From: Catellatospora sp. KI3
GTDB taxonomy: Bacteria > Actinomycetota > Actinomycetes > Mycobacteriales > Micromonosporaceae
Assembly: GCF_029948125.1 (NCBI RefSeq)
Contig: NZ_JASAMB010000029.1
Location: forward strand, 1-64,000
DNA: 64,000 nucleotides
Direction: 5' to 3'
Shown here: in pieces, positions 57,448 through 64,000 of the stretch
Layout of the letters: each line of letters opens with the position of its first letter
Position numbering within the stretch: position 1 is the first letter of the stretch
The notes under the pieces: generated by a model
Database searches by the model: none
Told to the model about the DNA's origin: nothing
The model's input: only the letters and a program-made list of their open reading frames with translations
Position numbers and translations under genes: made by a program

Positions 57448-59931
57448 TCAGCCCCTGACCCGCAGCGCCCGCGCCAGGTCGTCGGTGCCGTCGGCCAGCG
57501 CCCGGCGCAGCAGCGGGTGCATCTGCCCGGCCAGTGCCCGCTCGGCGGCGGCCAGCGTGTCGGCCGACACCGCGTACCCCGGGTAGGCGGCCGTGCCGAG
57601 GTGGGCCAGCATGTCGCCGGAGCGGCCGGTGGTCGCGGGCAGCTCGGCGAAGAAGCGGGCCACGTACGGCTCGGTCAGCTCGGCGTGCTCGGGCTGCCAC
57701 AGCCCCTGCCCGGCCGCGACGCAGATCCGGTTGGACAGCCCCTGCTCGGTGACGACCAGGTCGAACGCCCACGCCTTGGCCTGCGGGTCGGGCCGGGACG
57801 CGCGGGCGCGCACCGCCTCCTGCTCACCGCGGGCGCTGGTGTCGCGGGCCAGCTCGGCGTCGATCTCCGCCTCGGACACGTCGCCGAGCACCGACAGCCG
57901 GTTCAGCACCGACCAGCGCAGCTCGCTGTCCACGGCCAGCCCCTCGGGCACCCCGGTGCCGCCGAGCCAGCCGCGCAGCAGGTCGCGCTCGCCGGGGCCG
58001 GCCAGCGCGGTCAGCGACCGGGCGCCGACCAGCTGCCGGCTGCCGCCCGGCTCGGCGGTCTCCAGCAGCGTGCGCGCCGCCGCGGCCAGCGCCGCCCGGC
58101 CCTGCTCGCGCTGCGCGCCGGGCAGGTAGGTGTTGACCGCCAGGCGGGCCAGCGCGAACACCGACTCGGCCAGGGTCACGTCCGGCTCGCCGGGCAGCAC
58201 CCGCGCGGCCAGCTCCACGAACTCCAGCGCGGGCCACTCGGCGTCGCGGGTGGCGTCCCAGGCGCTGTTCCACAGCAGGGCGCGGGTCAGCGAGTCCGGC
58301 TGCGCGGCGAGCAGGTCGGCCAGCTCGGCCCGGGTCCGGTCGTCGAGGCGGACCTTGGCGAAGGTGAGGTCGCCGTCGTTGAGCAGCAGACCCTTTCCGC
58401 GTACGCCGGACAGCAGCGGCACCGGCGTCCGCTCCCCCGCCACCTCGATCTCGGTGCGCTGCCACTGCCCCTGCTCGTCGAACCAGCCCAGGCCGATGCG
58501 GTGCGGGCGCAGCACCGGGAACTCCGGCGCCGCGGTCTGCACCACCGCGACCGACTCGTACGACCCGTCGGCCGCCCAGGTGATCTCCGGCCGCAGCGTG
58601 TTCACCTGCGGGGTGCGCAGCCAGTCGCCCGCCCACGCCTGCAGGTCCCGGCCGCTGGCCTGCGACAGCGCGTCGAGCAGGTCGGCCAGGGTGGCGTTGC
58701 CCCACGCGTGCTTGTCGAAGTACGACCGCAGCCCCGACAGGAACGCCTCGTCGCCGATCCACGCCACCAGCTGCCGCAGCGCCGAGCAGCCCTTGGCGTA
58801 GGAGATGCCGTCGAAGTTGGCGAACGCCGCGTCGGTGTCGACGACCTCGGTCGGCGCGATCGGGTGCGTGGAGGGGCGCTGGTCGGCGGCGTACCCCCAG
58901 GCCTTGCGGCCGACGCCGAAGCGGGTCCACGACTGCGGCCAGGGGGTCACCTCGGCCACCAGCCGGTAGCCCATGTACGTCGCGAACGACTCGTTCAGCC
59001 ACAGGTCGTCCCACCAGCGCATGGTGACCAGGTCGCCGAACCACATGTGCGCCATCTCGTGCGCGATGATCGCGGCCCGCTCCAGCCGCTCGGTGTCGGT
59101 GACCGCCGCGCGGAACAGCAGCTCGTCGCGGAACACCACCAGGCCGGGGAACTCCATCGCGCCCCAGCTGAACTCGGGCACGAACGCCTGGTCGTACTTG
59201 CCGAACGGGTAGCGCACGCCGAACAGCTCGTGGTAGCGGTCCAGGAACGCCTTGGTCAGCATGAAGATCTCGGGGGCGTCGCGGTGCAGCACCTCGGCGT
59301 AGCTGGCCCGCGCCACGATCGCCATGCCGATGCCGTCGTGGACGTCGTCCACCTGCACGTACGGCCCGGCCACCAGCGTGATCAGGTACGTGGCGACCGG
59401 CTTGGTCTCGGCGAACTCCCACCGTCCCGGCGCCGCCTGGGTGCCCTCGGCGTTGGCGCGCACCAGCCAGGACGGGTCGGCGGTGACCGACAGCGTCACC
59501 GGCGCCTTCAGGTCCGGCTGGTCGAAGCAGGCCATGAACCGGGGTGCGTCAGTGATCGAGGGCTGCGCGTACGTGTAGACCAGGCCGTCGGCCGGGTCCA
59601 CGAAGCGGTGCATGCCCTCGCTGGTACGGGTGTAGGCGTAGTCGGCGGTCACCTCGACGGTGTTGCTCGCGGCGAGGGAGTCCAGTGCCAGCCGACCGTC
59701 GGCGAAGGCCGACTCGGGCAGCGGCACGCCGTTGAGCGTCGCCGACAGCAGGCGCTCCGGCCGCGCCTCCAGGAAGACGGTGGAGCCGGGGGTGGCATCG
59801 AAGCGGACGGTGGTCACGCTGCGGAAGGTCTCCTCACCGGTAGTGAGGTCGACGTCGAGCCCGTACGACAGCTGCCGCACGGTAGCGGCGCGTGAGACGG
59901 CTTCGGCATGGGTGAGGCTGCGCTGCGTCAT
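57448..59931 (-). CDS. pepN: Aminopeptidase N (M1 family)
   Basis: An 827-residue zinc aminopeptidase. The exopeptidase motif WGAMEFPG (near residue 255) and the zinc motif HEMAH (near 290) with the downstream WLNESFATYMG Glu are intact. An ERAP1-like C-terminal domain completes it. It is divergent from the trpS leader. Confidence 0.95.
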   Translation of the reverse strand: MTQRSLTHAEAVSRAATVRQLSYGLDVDLTTGEETFRSVTTVRFDATPGSTVFLEARPERLLSATLNGVPLPESAFADGRLALDSLAASNTVEVTADYAYTRTSEGMHRFVDPADGLVYTYAQPSITDAPRFMACFDQPDLKAPVTLSVTADPSWLVRANAEGTQAAPGRWEFAETKPVATYLITLVAGPYVQVDDVHDGIGMAIVARASYAEVLHRDAPEIFMLTKAFLDRYHELFGVRYPFGKYDQAFVPEFSWGAMEFPGLVVFRDELLFRAAVTDTERLERAAIIAHEMAHMWFGDLVTMRWWDDLWLNESFATYMGYRLVAEVTPWPQSWTRFGVGRKAWGYAADQRPSTHPIAPTEVVDTDAAFANFDGISYAKGCSALRQLVAWIGDEAFLSGLRSYFDKHAWGNATLADLLDALSQASGRDLQAWAGDWLRTPQVNTLRPEITWAADGSYESVAVVQTAAPEFPVLRPHRIGLGWFDEQGQWQRTEIEVAGERTPVPLLSGVRGKGLLLNDGDLTFAKVRLDDRTRAELADLLAAQPDSLTRALLWNSAWDATRDAEWPALEFVELAARVLPGEPDVTLAESVFALARLAVNTYLPGAQREQGRAALAAAARTLLETAEPGGSRQLVGARSLTALAGPGERDLLRGWLGGTGVPEGLAVDSELRWSVLNRLSVLGDVSEAEIDAELARDTSARGEQEAVRARASRPDPQAKAWAFDLVVTEQGLSNRICVAAGQGLWQPEHAELTEPYVARFFAELPATTGRSGDMLAHLGTAAYPGYAVSADTLAAAERALAGQMHPLLRRALADGTDDLARALRVRG

Positions 59932-59973
59932 GCGAACATCCTGCCTGATCGAGGACCTGCGCAGGTATGCCGG

Positions 59974-60003
59974 TTGCCGCCGGGCGCCCGCCGGTGCCAC
60001 AAT
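59974..60003 (+). promoter_or_regulatory. Promoter of the trpS leader
   Basis: TTGCCG (59974-59979), an 18-bp spacer and CACAAT (59998-60003). The -10-like box ends 6 nt before the leader ATG at 60010, so the transcript may begin at the start codon itself. Confidence 0.5.
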
Positions 60004-60009
60004 CGGCGC

Positions 60010-60045
60010 ATGCGGATGACGACCAACCTGTGGTGGCTGCCCTAG
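60010..60045 (+). CDS. trpS leader peptide MRMTTNLWWLP
   Basis: An 11-residue open frame with two adjacent Trp codons (60031-60036) and a stop at 60043. It lies 117 nt before trpS and precedes paired alternative hairpins. A ribosome stalled on the Trp codons would leave 60049-60055 free; a ribosome reaching the stop would cover it. This is the layout of a ribosome-mediated attenuator. Auxiliary, indolmycin-resistant TrpRS genes of Streptomyces are known to be controlled in this way. Confidence 0.85.
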   Translation: MRMTTNLWWLP

Positions 60046-60048
60046 ACC

Positions 60049-60100
60049 GGCGGCCCGCATCCGTATGACCTCACCAGGCCGCCTGACCGGGCGGCCTTTC
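60049..60100 (+). promoter_or_regulatory. Transcription attenuator before trpS
   Basis: Antiterminator: GGCGGCC (60049-60055) pairs with GGCCGCC (60077-60083). Terminator: AGGCCGCC (60076-60083), a 6-nt loop, GGCGGCCT (60090-60097) then TTCTCG. The two structures share 60077-60083 and cannot coexist. The T-run is short, as often in high-GC genomes. Confidence 0.8.
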
Positions 60101-60161
60101 TCGTGCACGGGCCCCGTGCAGCCTCCCGGAGCGGCGACCGCGACCCGACGGGAGACCCACC

Positions 60162-61178
60162 ATGACCCTCACCGCACTCCGGCCCACCACCACCCGCATC
60201 CGCCGCCTGACCGGCTGCAAACCCACCGGCCATCTGCATCTGGGCACCCTGCTCGGCATGATCCGGCCGATGCTCGCCGCCCAGCACGACACCGACTCGA
60301 TCATGATGATCGCCGATCTGCACGCGCTCACCGTCGAGCACGACCCCGCCCGCCTGCGCGCGTACGTCGCCGAGCAGGCCCGGGTGCTGCTCGCCGCCGG
60401 CATCGACCCCGACCGCACCATCCTGTACGTCCAGTCCGACCTCCCCGAGCACACCGGCCTGCACTACCTCCTGGAGTGCGCCACCGGCTACGGCGAGGCG
60501 CAGCGGATGACCCAGTTCAAGGAGAAGGGCGCCGGGGCCGCCGGAGTCCGGCTCAGCCTGCTCACGTACCCGGTGCTGATGGCCGCCGACATCCTGCTGC
60601 ACGACACCGACGCCGTCCCGGTCGGCGACGACCAGACCCAGCACCTGGAGCTGGCCCGCACCATCGCGACCCGATTCAACGCCCGCTACGGCGAGGTCTT
60701 CACGGTGCCGGTCGGGCAGCGCCCCGGCGTCGCGGCACGCGTGATGGACCTGACCGACCCGACCGCCAAGATGGGCAAGACCAACGACTCCGCCCTGGGC
60801 ACGATCGGGCTGCTCGACCCGCCGGACCTGGTCCGCCGCAAGGTCATGCGCGCCGTCACCGACACCCTCGCCGTCGTCCGCCACGACCGCGAGGCGCAGC
60901 CCGGCGTGACGAACCTGCTGGAGATCTACGAGGCGTGCACCGGCGAGACGACCGAGTTCCCGTCATACGGCGCGCTCAAGGCGGGGGTGGTCGACGCGGT
61001 GGTGGCCCGGCTGGAGCCGATCCAGCGGGCGTACGCGGCACTGTCGCCGCACGATGTGGACCTGGTCCTGGCCGACGGGGCCGAACGGGCTCACCCGCGG
61101 GCTGCCGCGACACTGCGGCGAGCCGGCGAGGCGATCGGTCTTCGCGGAACCGTCAGGACCGAACGATCTTCTTCGTGA
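60162..61178 (+). CDS. trpS: Tryptophanyl-tRNA synthetase
   Basis: A 338-residue class-I synthetase. GHLHLG (residues 23-28, HIGH signature), Trp-site YGEAQRMTQFKEK and GDDQTQHLELARTIA are present. The KMSKS loop reads KMGKT at 203-207. The N-terminal CKPTGHLHLG and the leader attenuator fit the auxiliary actinobacterial TrpRS type rather than the general one; whether a second trpS exists cannot be seen here. The ATG at 60162 follows GGAG. Confidence 0.93.
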   Translation: MTLTALRPTTTRIRRLTGCKPTGHLHLGTLLGMIRPMLAAQHDTDSIMMIADLHALTVEHDPARLRAYVAEQARVLLAAGIDPDRTILYVQSDLPEHTGLHYLLECATGYGEAQRMTQFKEKGAGAAGVRLSLLTYPVLMAADILLHDTDAVPVGDDQTQHLELARTIATRFNARYGEVFTVPVGQRPGVAARVMDLTDPTAKMGKTNDSALGTIGLLDPPDLVRRKVMRAVTDTLAVVRHDREAQPGVTNLLEIYEACTGETTEFPSYGALKAGVVDAVVARLEPIQRAYAALSPHDVDLVLADGAERAHPRAAATLRRAGEAIGLRGTVRTERSSS

Positions 61179-61593
61179 AGCAGACGGAAGCGGGGTTGTG
61201 CACATACCTGCCGTACGGCTCGGTGCGCTGGTAGCCCACCGACTCGTACAGCGCGATCGCCTCGGGCTGGTTCTCGCCGGTCTCGAGGAGCAGCGTGTCC
61301 CAGCCCTGGGCGGTGGCCCGTCGTTCCAGTGCCGCAAGGATGCGGCGGGCCACCCCGGCGCGGCGATGCGCCGGTGCTACATACATTCGCCTGATCTCCG
61401 CGACGCCGGCCTCGTGCGGAGTCAGTGCTCCGCAGCCGACCGGCTCCCCCAGCACGTACGCCACCACGAAGTGGGCGCGGGGGTTCAAGGGGGTTCGCGT
61501 CGTGCCCGGGTACCGCGTGAGAAGTTCGTCCTCAGCGGCGAGCACGAGCGCGGTCACATCAGGGTGGGTGATCTCACGGTGCTGGATCAACAC
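61153..61593 (-). CDS. GNAT-family N-acetyltransferase
   Basis: A 146-residue acetyltransferase with the acetyl-CoA motif RRMYVAPAHRRAGVARRIL (R/Q-x-x-G-x-G/A) and LLLETGENQPEAIALYESVGY. The substrate is unknown. It converges with trpS and overlaps its 3' end by 26 bp. TAGCGT lies 7 nt before the GTG (leaderless). Confidence 0.88.
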   Translation of the reverse strand: MLIQHREITHPDVTALVLAAEDELLTRYPGTTRTPLNPRAHFVVAYVLGEPVGCGALTPHEAGVAEIRRMYVAPAHRRAGVARRILAALERRATAQGWDTLLLETGENQPEAIALYESVGYQRTEPYGRYVHNPASVCFTKKIVRS

Positions 61594-61666
61594 CGACAGG
61601 ACGCTATCCAGGGCATGTTTCGAGAGTGTTTCACACTCCGCACACCACCCACGTCACCCCGAAAGA

Positions 61667-61719
61667 AAAGGAAGGGTCCCTTCTTAACGCTTTGCGTAGA
61701 AGAAGGGGCCCTTCTTAAC
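61667..61719. repeat. Dispersed 52-bp double palindrome, family 2, copy 4
   Basis: AAAGGAAGGGTCCCTTCTTA, ACGCTTTGCGTAGA, AGAAGGGGCCCTTCTTAAC. One half has GGGTCCC in place of GGGCCC. It lies between obgE (-) and the GNAT gene (-). Confidence 0.85.
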
Positions 61720-61745
61720 TTCTGCGATCCCGTGGTGCTCCGCGC

Positions 61746-63302
61746 TCAGCGGTTCTCGTCGCTCCTGTGGGCGGCCGCGTCGGCGTCGGTCTCGTCGTAG
61801 TCGTCGAAGTCCGCGTCGTCGTCGCGCTCGCCGGCCGGGTCGGTGAGGTCGGCGTCGAGGTCGTCCTCGAGCCACTCGTCGCCGGCCGTGTCACCCTCTT
61901 CGCGCTGGCGGCGCGCCTTGCGGGCGGCCAGGCGGTCGGCGGCGTTGGGCCGGGTCGGCTCGCCGTCGATGCGGATGTCGGTGCCCCGGTTGCCGGGCAC
62001 GTAGTCGGCGCCGGCATAGATCGTGGGCTGCCAGTCGAACTCCATGGTGCCGATGCGCACCGGGTCGCCCGGCTGCGCGCCGAGCTTGGCCAGCTTGGCC
62101 TCGACCCCGAGGCGGGCGAGCCGGTCGGCCAGGTAGCCGACAGCCTCGTCGTTGTCGAACGTGGTCTGCCGCACCCAGCGCTCCGGCTTGGCGCCGCGCA
62201 CCACCCAGACCCCGGCCTTGTCCTGCGCGATCTCGAAGCCGTCGTCGTCGACCGCCTTCGGGCGCAGCACGATGCGGGTCGGCTCCAGCACCGGCTTGGC
62301 GGCGCGGTGCTCCTCGACCATCCGGGCCAGCGCGTAGATCAGCTCCTGCAGGCCCTCCCGGGTGGCGGCGCTGACGGAGTAGATGGGCCAGCCGTACTTC
62401 TCCAGGTCGGGGCGGACGATGTCGGCCAGATCCCGCCCGTCCGGTACGTCGATCTTGTTGAGCACGATGATCCGGGGCCGGTCCTCGAGCCCGCCGTACT
62501 GCGCCAGCTCGGCTTCGAGGGCGTCGATGTCGGCGACCGGGTCGCGGTTGGGCTCCAGCGTGGCGGTGTCGACGACATGCGCCAGCACCGCGGTGCGCTC
62601 GATGTGCCGCAGGAAGTCCAGGCCCAGGCCCTTGCCGTCGGCCGCGCCCGGGATCAGCCCCGGCACGTCGGCCACGGTGTACGTCTGCTCGCCCGCCTGC
62701 ACCACGCCGAGGTTTGGCACCAGCGTCGTGAACGGGTAGTCGGCGATCTTGGGCTTGGCCGCCGAGATGACCGAGATCAGCGACGACTTGCCCGCGCTCG
62801 GGAAGCCCACCAGGCCGACGTCGGCGACGCTCTTGAGCTCGACCACCACGTCCAGCCGGTCACCCGGCTCGCCCAGCTCGGCGAAGCCGGGCGCCTTGCG
62901 CCGCGAACTGGCCAGCGCGGCGTTGCCCCGGCCGCCCCGGCCGCCCCGGGCGATCTCCAGGGTGGTGCCGGTGCCCACCAGGTCGGCGATGACCTCGCCG
63001 TCGGTGGTCTGCACCACGGTGCCGTCCGGCACCTTCAGCACCAGGTCACCGCCGTTGGCGCCCTCGCGGTTGTTACCCGCGCCGCCCTTGCCGTTCGGCG
63101 CCTTGAGGTGCGGGTGGAAGTGGAAGTCCAGCAGCGTGTGCACGTTCGGGTCGACGACCATCAGGATGCCGCCGCCGTGCCCGCCGTTGCCCCCGTCCGG
63201 GCCGCCGAACGGTTTGAACTTCTCCCGGTGGATGGAGACGCAGCCGTGCCCGCCGTCACCCGCCTGCAGGTGCAGCACCACGCGATCCACGAAGGTCGCC
63301 AC
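61746..63302 (-). CDS. obgE: GTPase Obg
   Basis: A 518-residue ribosome-assembly and stringent-response GTPase. N-terminal Gly-rich Obg fold (about 1-160), G domain with GFPSAGKSS and DVPGLI and NKIDVP, then an OCT domain (about 340-430). A long acidic tail ([20 protein letters not shown]) follows. GGAGGATGG precedes the GTG start. It follows rplU-rpmA as in most bacteria. Confidence 0.97.
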   Translation of the reverse strand: MATFVDRVVLHLQAGDGGHGCVSIHREKFKPFGGPDGGNGGHGGGILMVVDPNVHTLLDFHFHPHLKAPNGKGGAGNNREGANGGDLVLKVPDGTVVQTTDGEVIADLVGTGTTLEIARGGRGGRGNAALASSRRKAPGFAELGEPGDRLDVVVELKSVADVGLVGFPSAGKSSLISVISAAKPKIADYPFTTLVPNLGVVQAGEQTYTVADVPGLIPGAADGKGLGLDFLRHIERTAVLAHVVDTATLEPNRDPVADIDALEAELAQYGGLEDRPRIIVLNKIDVPDGRDLADIVRPDLEKYGWPIYSVSAATREGLQELIYALARMVEEHRAAKPVLEPTRIVLRPKAVDDDGFEIAQDKAGVWVVRGAKPERWVRQTTFDNDEAVGYLADRLARLGVEAKLAKLGAQPGDPVRIGTMEFDWQPTIYAGADYVPGNRGTDIRIDGEPTRPNAADRLAARKARRQREEGDTAGDEWLEDDLDADLTDPAGERDDDADFDDYDETDADAAAHRSDENR

Positions 63303-63467
63303 GTTTCCATCCTCCAGCTATGTAGATCTAAGTCAGCATATGCCCGCTGTGCGGGCGTGCTCGCACCCTCTGGCGCGAGCCCCCCGATACAGCACCCCGC
63401 CCGGTCCGGACATGCCCGAACCGGCCTGGGACGCGCGCCACAACTGCGCGCGGTGCGCTTCGGTTGG

Positions 63468-63534
63468 CTGCAGTTCCCGGGAAAGTGCAGGAATCTCGGC
63501 CAAGATTCGTGCACTTTCCCCGAAACTGCTGCAG
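63468..63534. repeat. Family-1 inverted repeat, copy D
   Basis: CTGCAGTTCCCGGGAAAGTG ... GCACTTTCCCCGAAACTGCT then GCAG. Intergenic, between rpmA and obgE on the minus strand, outside the terminator at 63555-63593. The 63303-63599 interval holds no gene. Confidence 0.85.
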
Positions 63535-63554
63535 ACCGCTCACGGGAGGAACAG

Positions 63555-63593
63555 AAAAGGGCGGGAAGGCGCAGCGCGCCTTCCCGCCCTTTT
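63555..63593. terminator. Terminator after rpmA
   Basis: AAAAGGGCGGGAAGGCGC (63555-63572), 3-nt loop, GCGCCTTCCCGCCCTTTT (63576-63593). The T-run is present in both directions, so it can terminate the rplU-rpmA message before obgE. Confidence 0.95.
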
Positions 63594-63599
63594 CGACGA

Positions 63600-63857
63600 T
63601 CAGCCCTCGACCGGGACGATGCTCACGGTCTTGCGGCCGCGCTTGAGGCCGAACTGCACCGCGCCGTGCGCGAGCGCGAACAGCGTGTCGTCGCCACCGC
63701 GGCCGACCAGGTCACCCGGGTGGAACTTGGTGCCACGCTGACGGATGAGGATCTCGCCGGCCGACACGACCTGACCGCCGAAGCGCTTCACGCCGAGCCG
63801 CTGGGCGGCGGAGTCGCGACCGTTGCGCGAGCTGGATGCACCCTTTTTATGTGCCAT
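63600..63857 (-). CDS. rpmA: 50S ribosomal protein L27
   Basis: An 85-residue protein ([20 protein letters not shown], then [20 protein letters not shown]). Full length, with no N-terminal extension needing cleavage. Confidence 0.98.
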   Translation of the reverse strand: MAHKKGASSSRNGRDSAAQRLGVKRFGGQVVSAGEILIRQRGTKFHPGDLVGRGGDDTLFALAHGAVQFGLKRGRKTVSIVPVEG

Positions 63858-63864
63858 CTCAGGC

Positions 63865-64000
63865 CTACTTCCCGCTCTTGATGCCGGTGACCTTGACCTG
63901 GGTCAGCGGCTGACGGTGACCCTGCCGCTTGTGGTAGCCGGTCTTGTTCTTGAACTTGTGGATCCGGATCTTCGGGCCCTTGGTGTGGGCCACGACCTCA
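63865..64000 (-). CDS. rplU: 50S ribosomal protein L21, C-terminal part
   Basis: Open at the window edge. The readable C terminus ([20 protein letters not shown], then [20 protein letters not shown] and KSGK) is that of L21, ending at a TAG at 63865. It precedes rpmA in the usual rplU-rpmA-obgE order. Confidence 0.97.
   Translation of the reverse strand, partial: EVVAHTKGPKIRIHKFKNKTGYHKRQGHRQPLTQVKVTGIKSGK

Overview
The window is very GC-rich, gene-dense chromosomal DNA from a high-GC actinobacterium. Gene order and protein character (uppS-recO-era, hrcA-dnaJ-rsmE, phoH-ybeY, lepA-rpsT-holA-comEC-comEA, nadD-rsfS, obgE-rpmA-rplU) suggest the Micromonosporaceae or a near relative; the genus cannot be fixed from this sequence alone. 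There are no rRNA or tRNA genes, no CRISPR array and no intact insertion sequence. Most of the window is housekeeping DNA with short accessory stretches between.

Layout. 0.1-5.1 kb: a permease/TIGR03943 pair (-), divergent from a TPP-riboswitch-controlled ECF-type thiamine-precursor transporter (ykoE-ykoD-ykoC). 5.1-8.4 kb: a repeat-rich gap, then era-recO-uppS (-). 8.4-19.5 kb: an accessory stretch holding an HTH/ImmA-like regulator with a broken zinc motif, purC, a PIN-type two-gene cassette, a secreted beta-propeller protein, a PLP-dependent dehydratase, a secreted Ser-Pro-repeat protein, a LacI-regulated three-gene sugar-catabolism operon and a SARP-regulator remnant. 19.6-28.9 kb: the conserved stress/ribosome cluster on the minus strand (hrcA with CIRCE, dnaJ, rsmE, then phoH, ybeY, a CNNM/CBS protein and a cytidine-deaminase-like protein), interrupted by a serine hydrolase, a HIT protein and an SDR. 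29-41 kb: hemW, enoyl-CoA hydratase, an Fe(II)/2OG dioxygenase, two paralogous secreted two-cysteine repeat proteins, Nudix, lepA, rpsT. 41.4-46.8 kb: holA, comEC, comEA. 47-54.3 kb: a GGDEF-EAL protein, an orphan solute-binding lipoprotein, an ArsR-type regulator with a clear operator, and a subtilisin. 54.4-64 kb: degV, a lipoprotein, a histidine phosphatase, rsfS, nadD, pepN, trpS with a leader-peptide attenuator, a GNAT protein, obgE, rpmA and the 3' end of rplU.

Three themes stand out. (1) RNA-level and operator control readable in the sequence: a TPP riboswitch with a hairpin over the Shine-Dalgarno, a tandem-Trp leader with mutually exclusive hairpins before trpS, CIRCE, a LacI-type palindrome and an ArsR-type palindrome. 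(2) Many genes have a TANNNT box only 6-7 nt before the start codon and no Shine-Dalgarno, as expected for leaderless mRNAs; this rule settles several start codons. (3) Several families of short dispersed inverted repeats (about 52-67 bp) sit between genes, and one copy lies in frame inside comEC.
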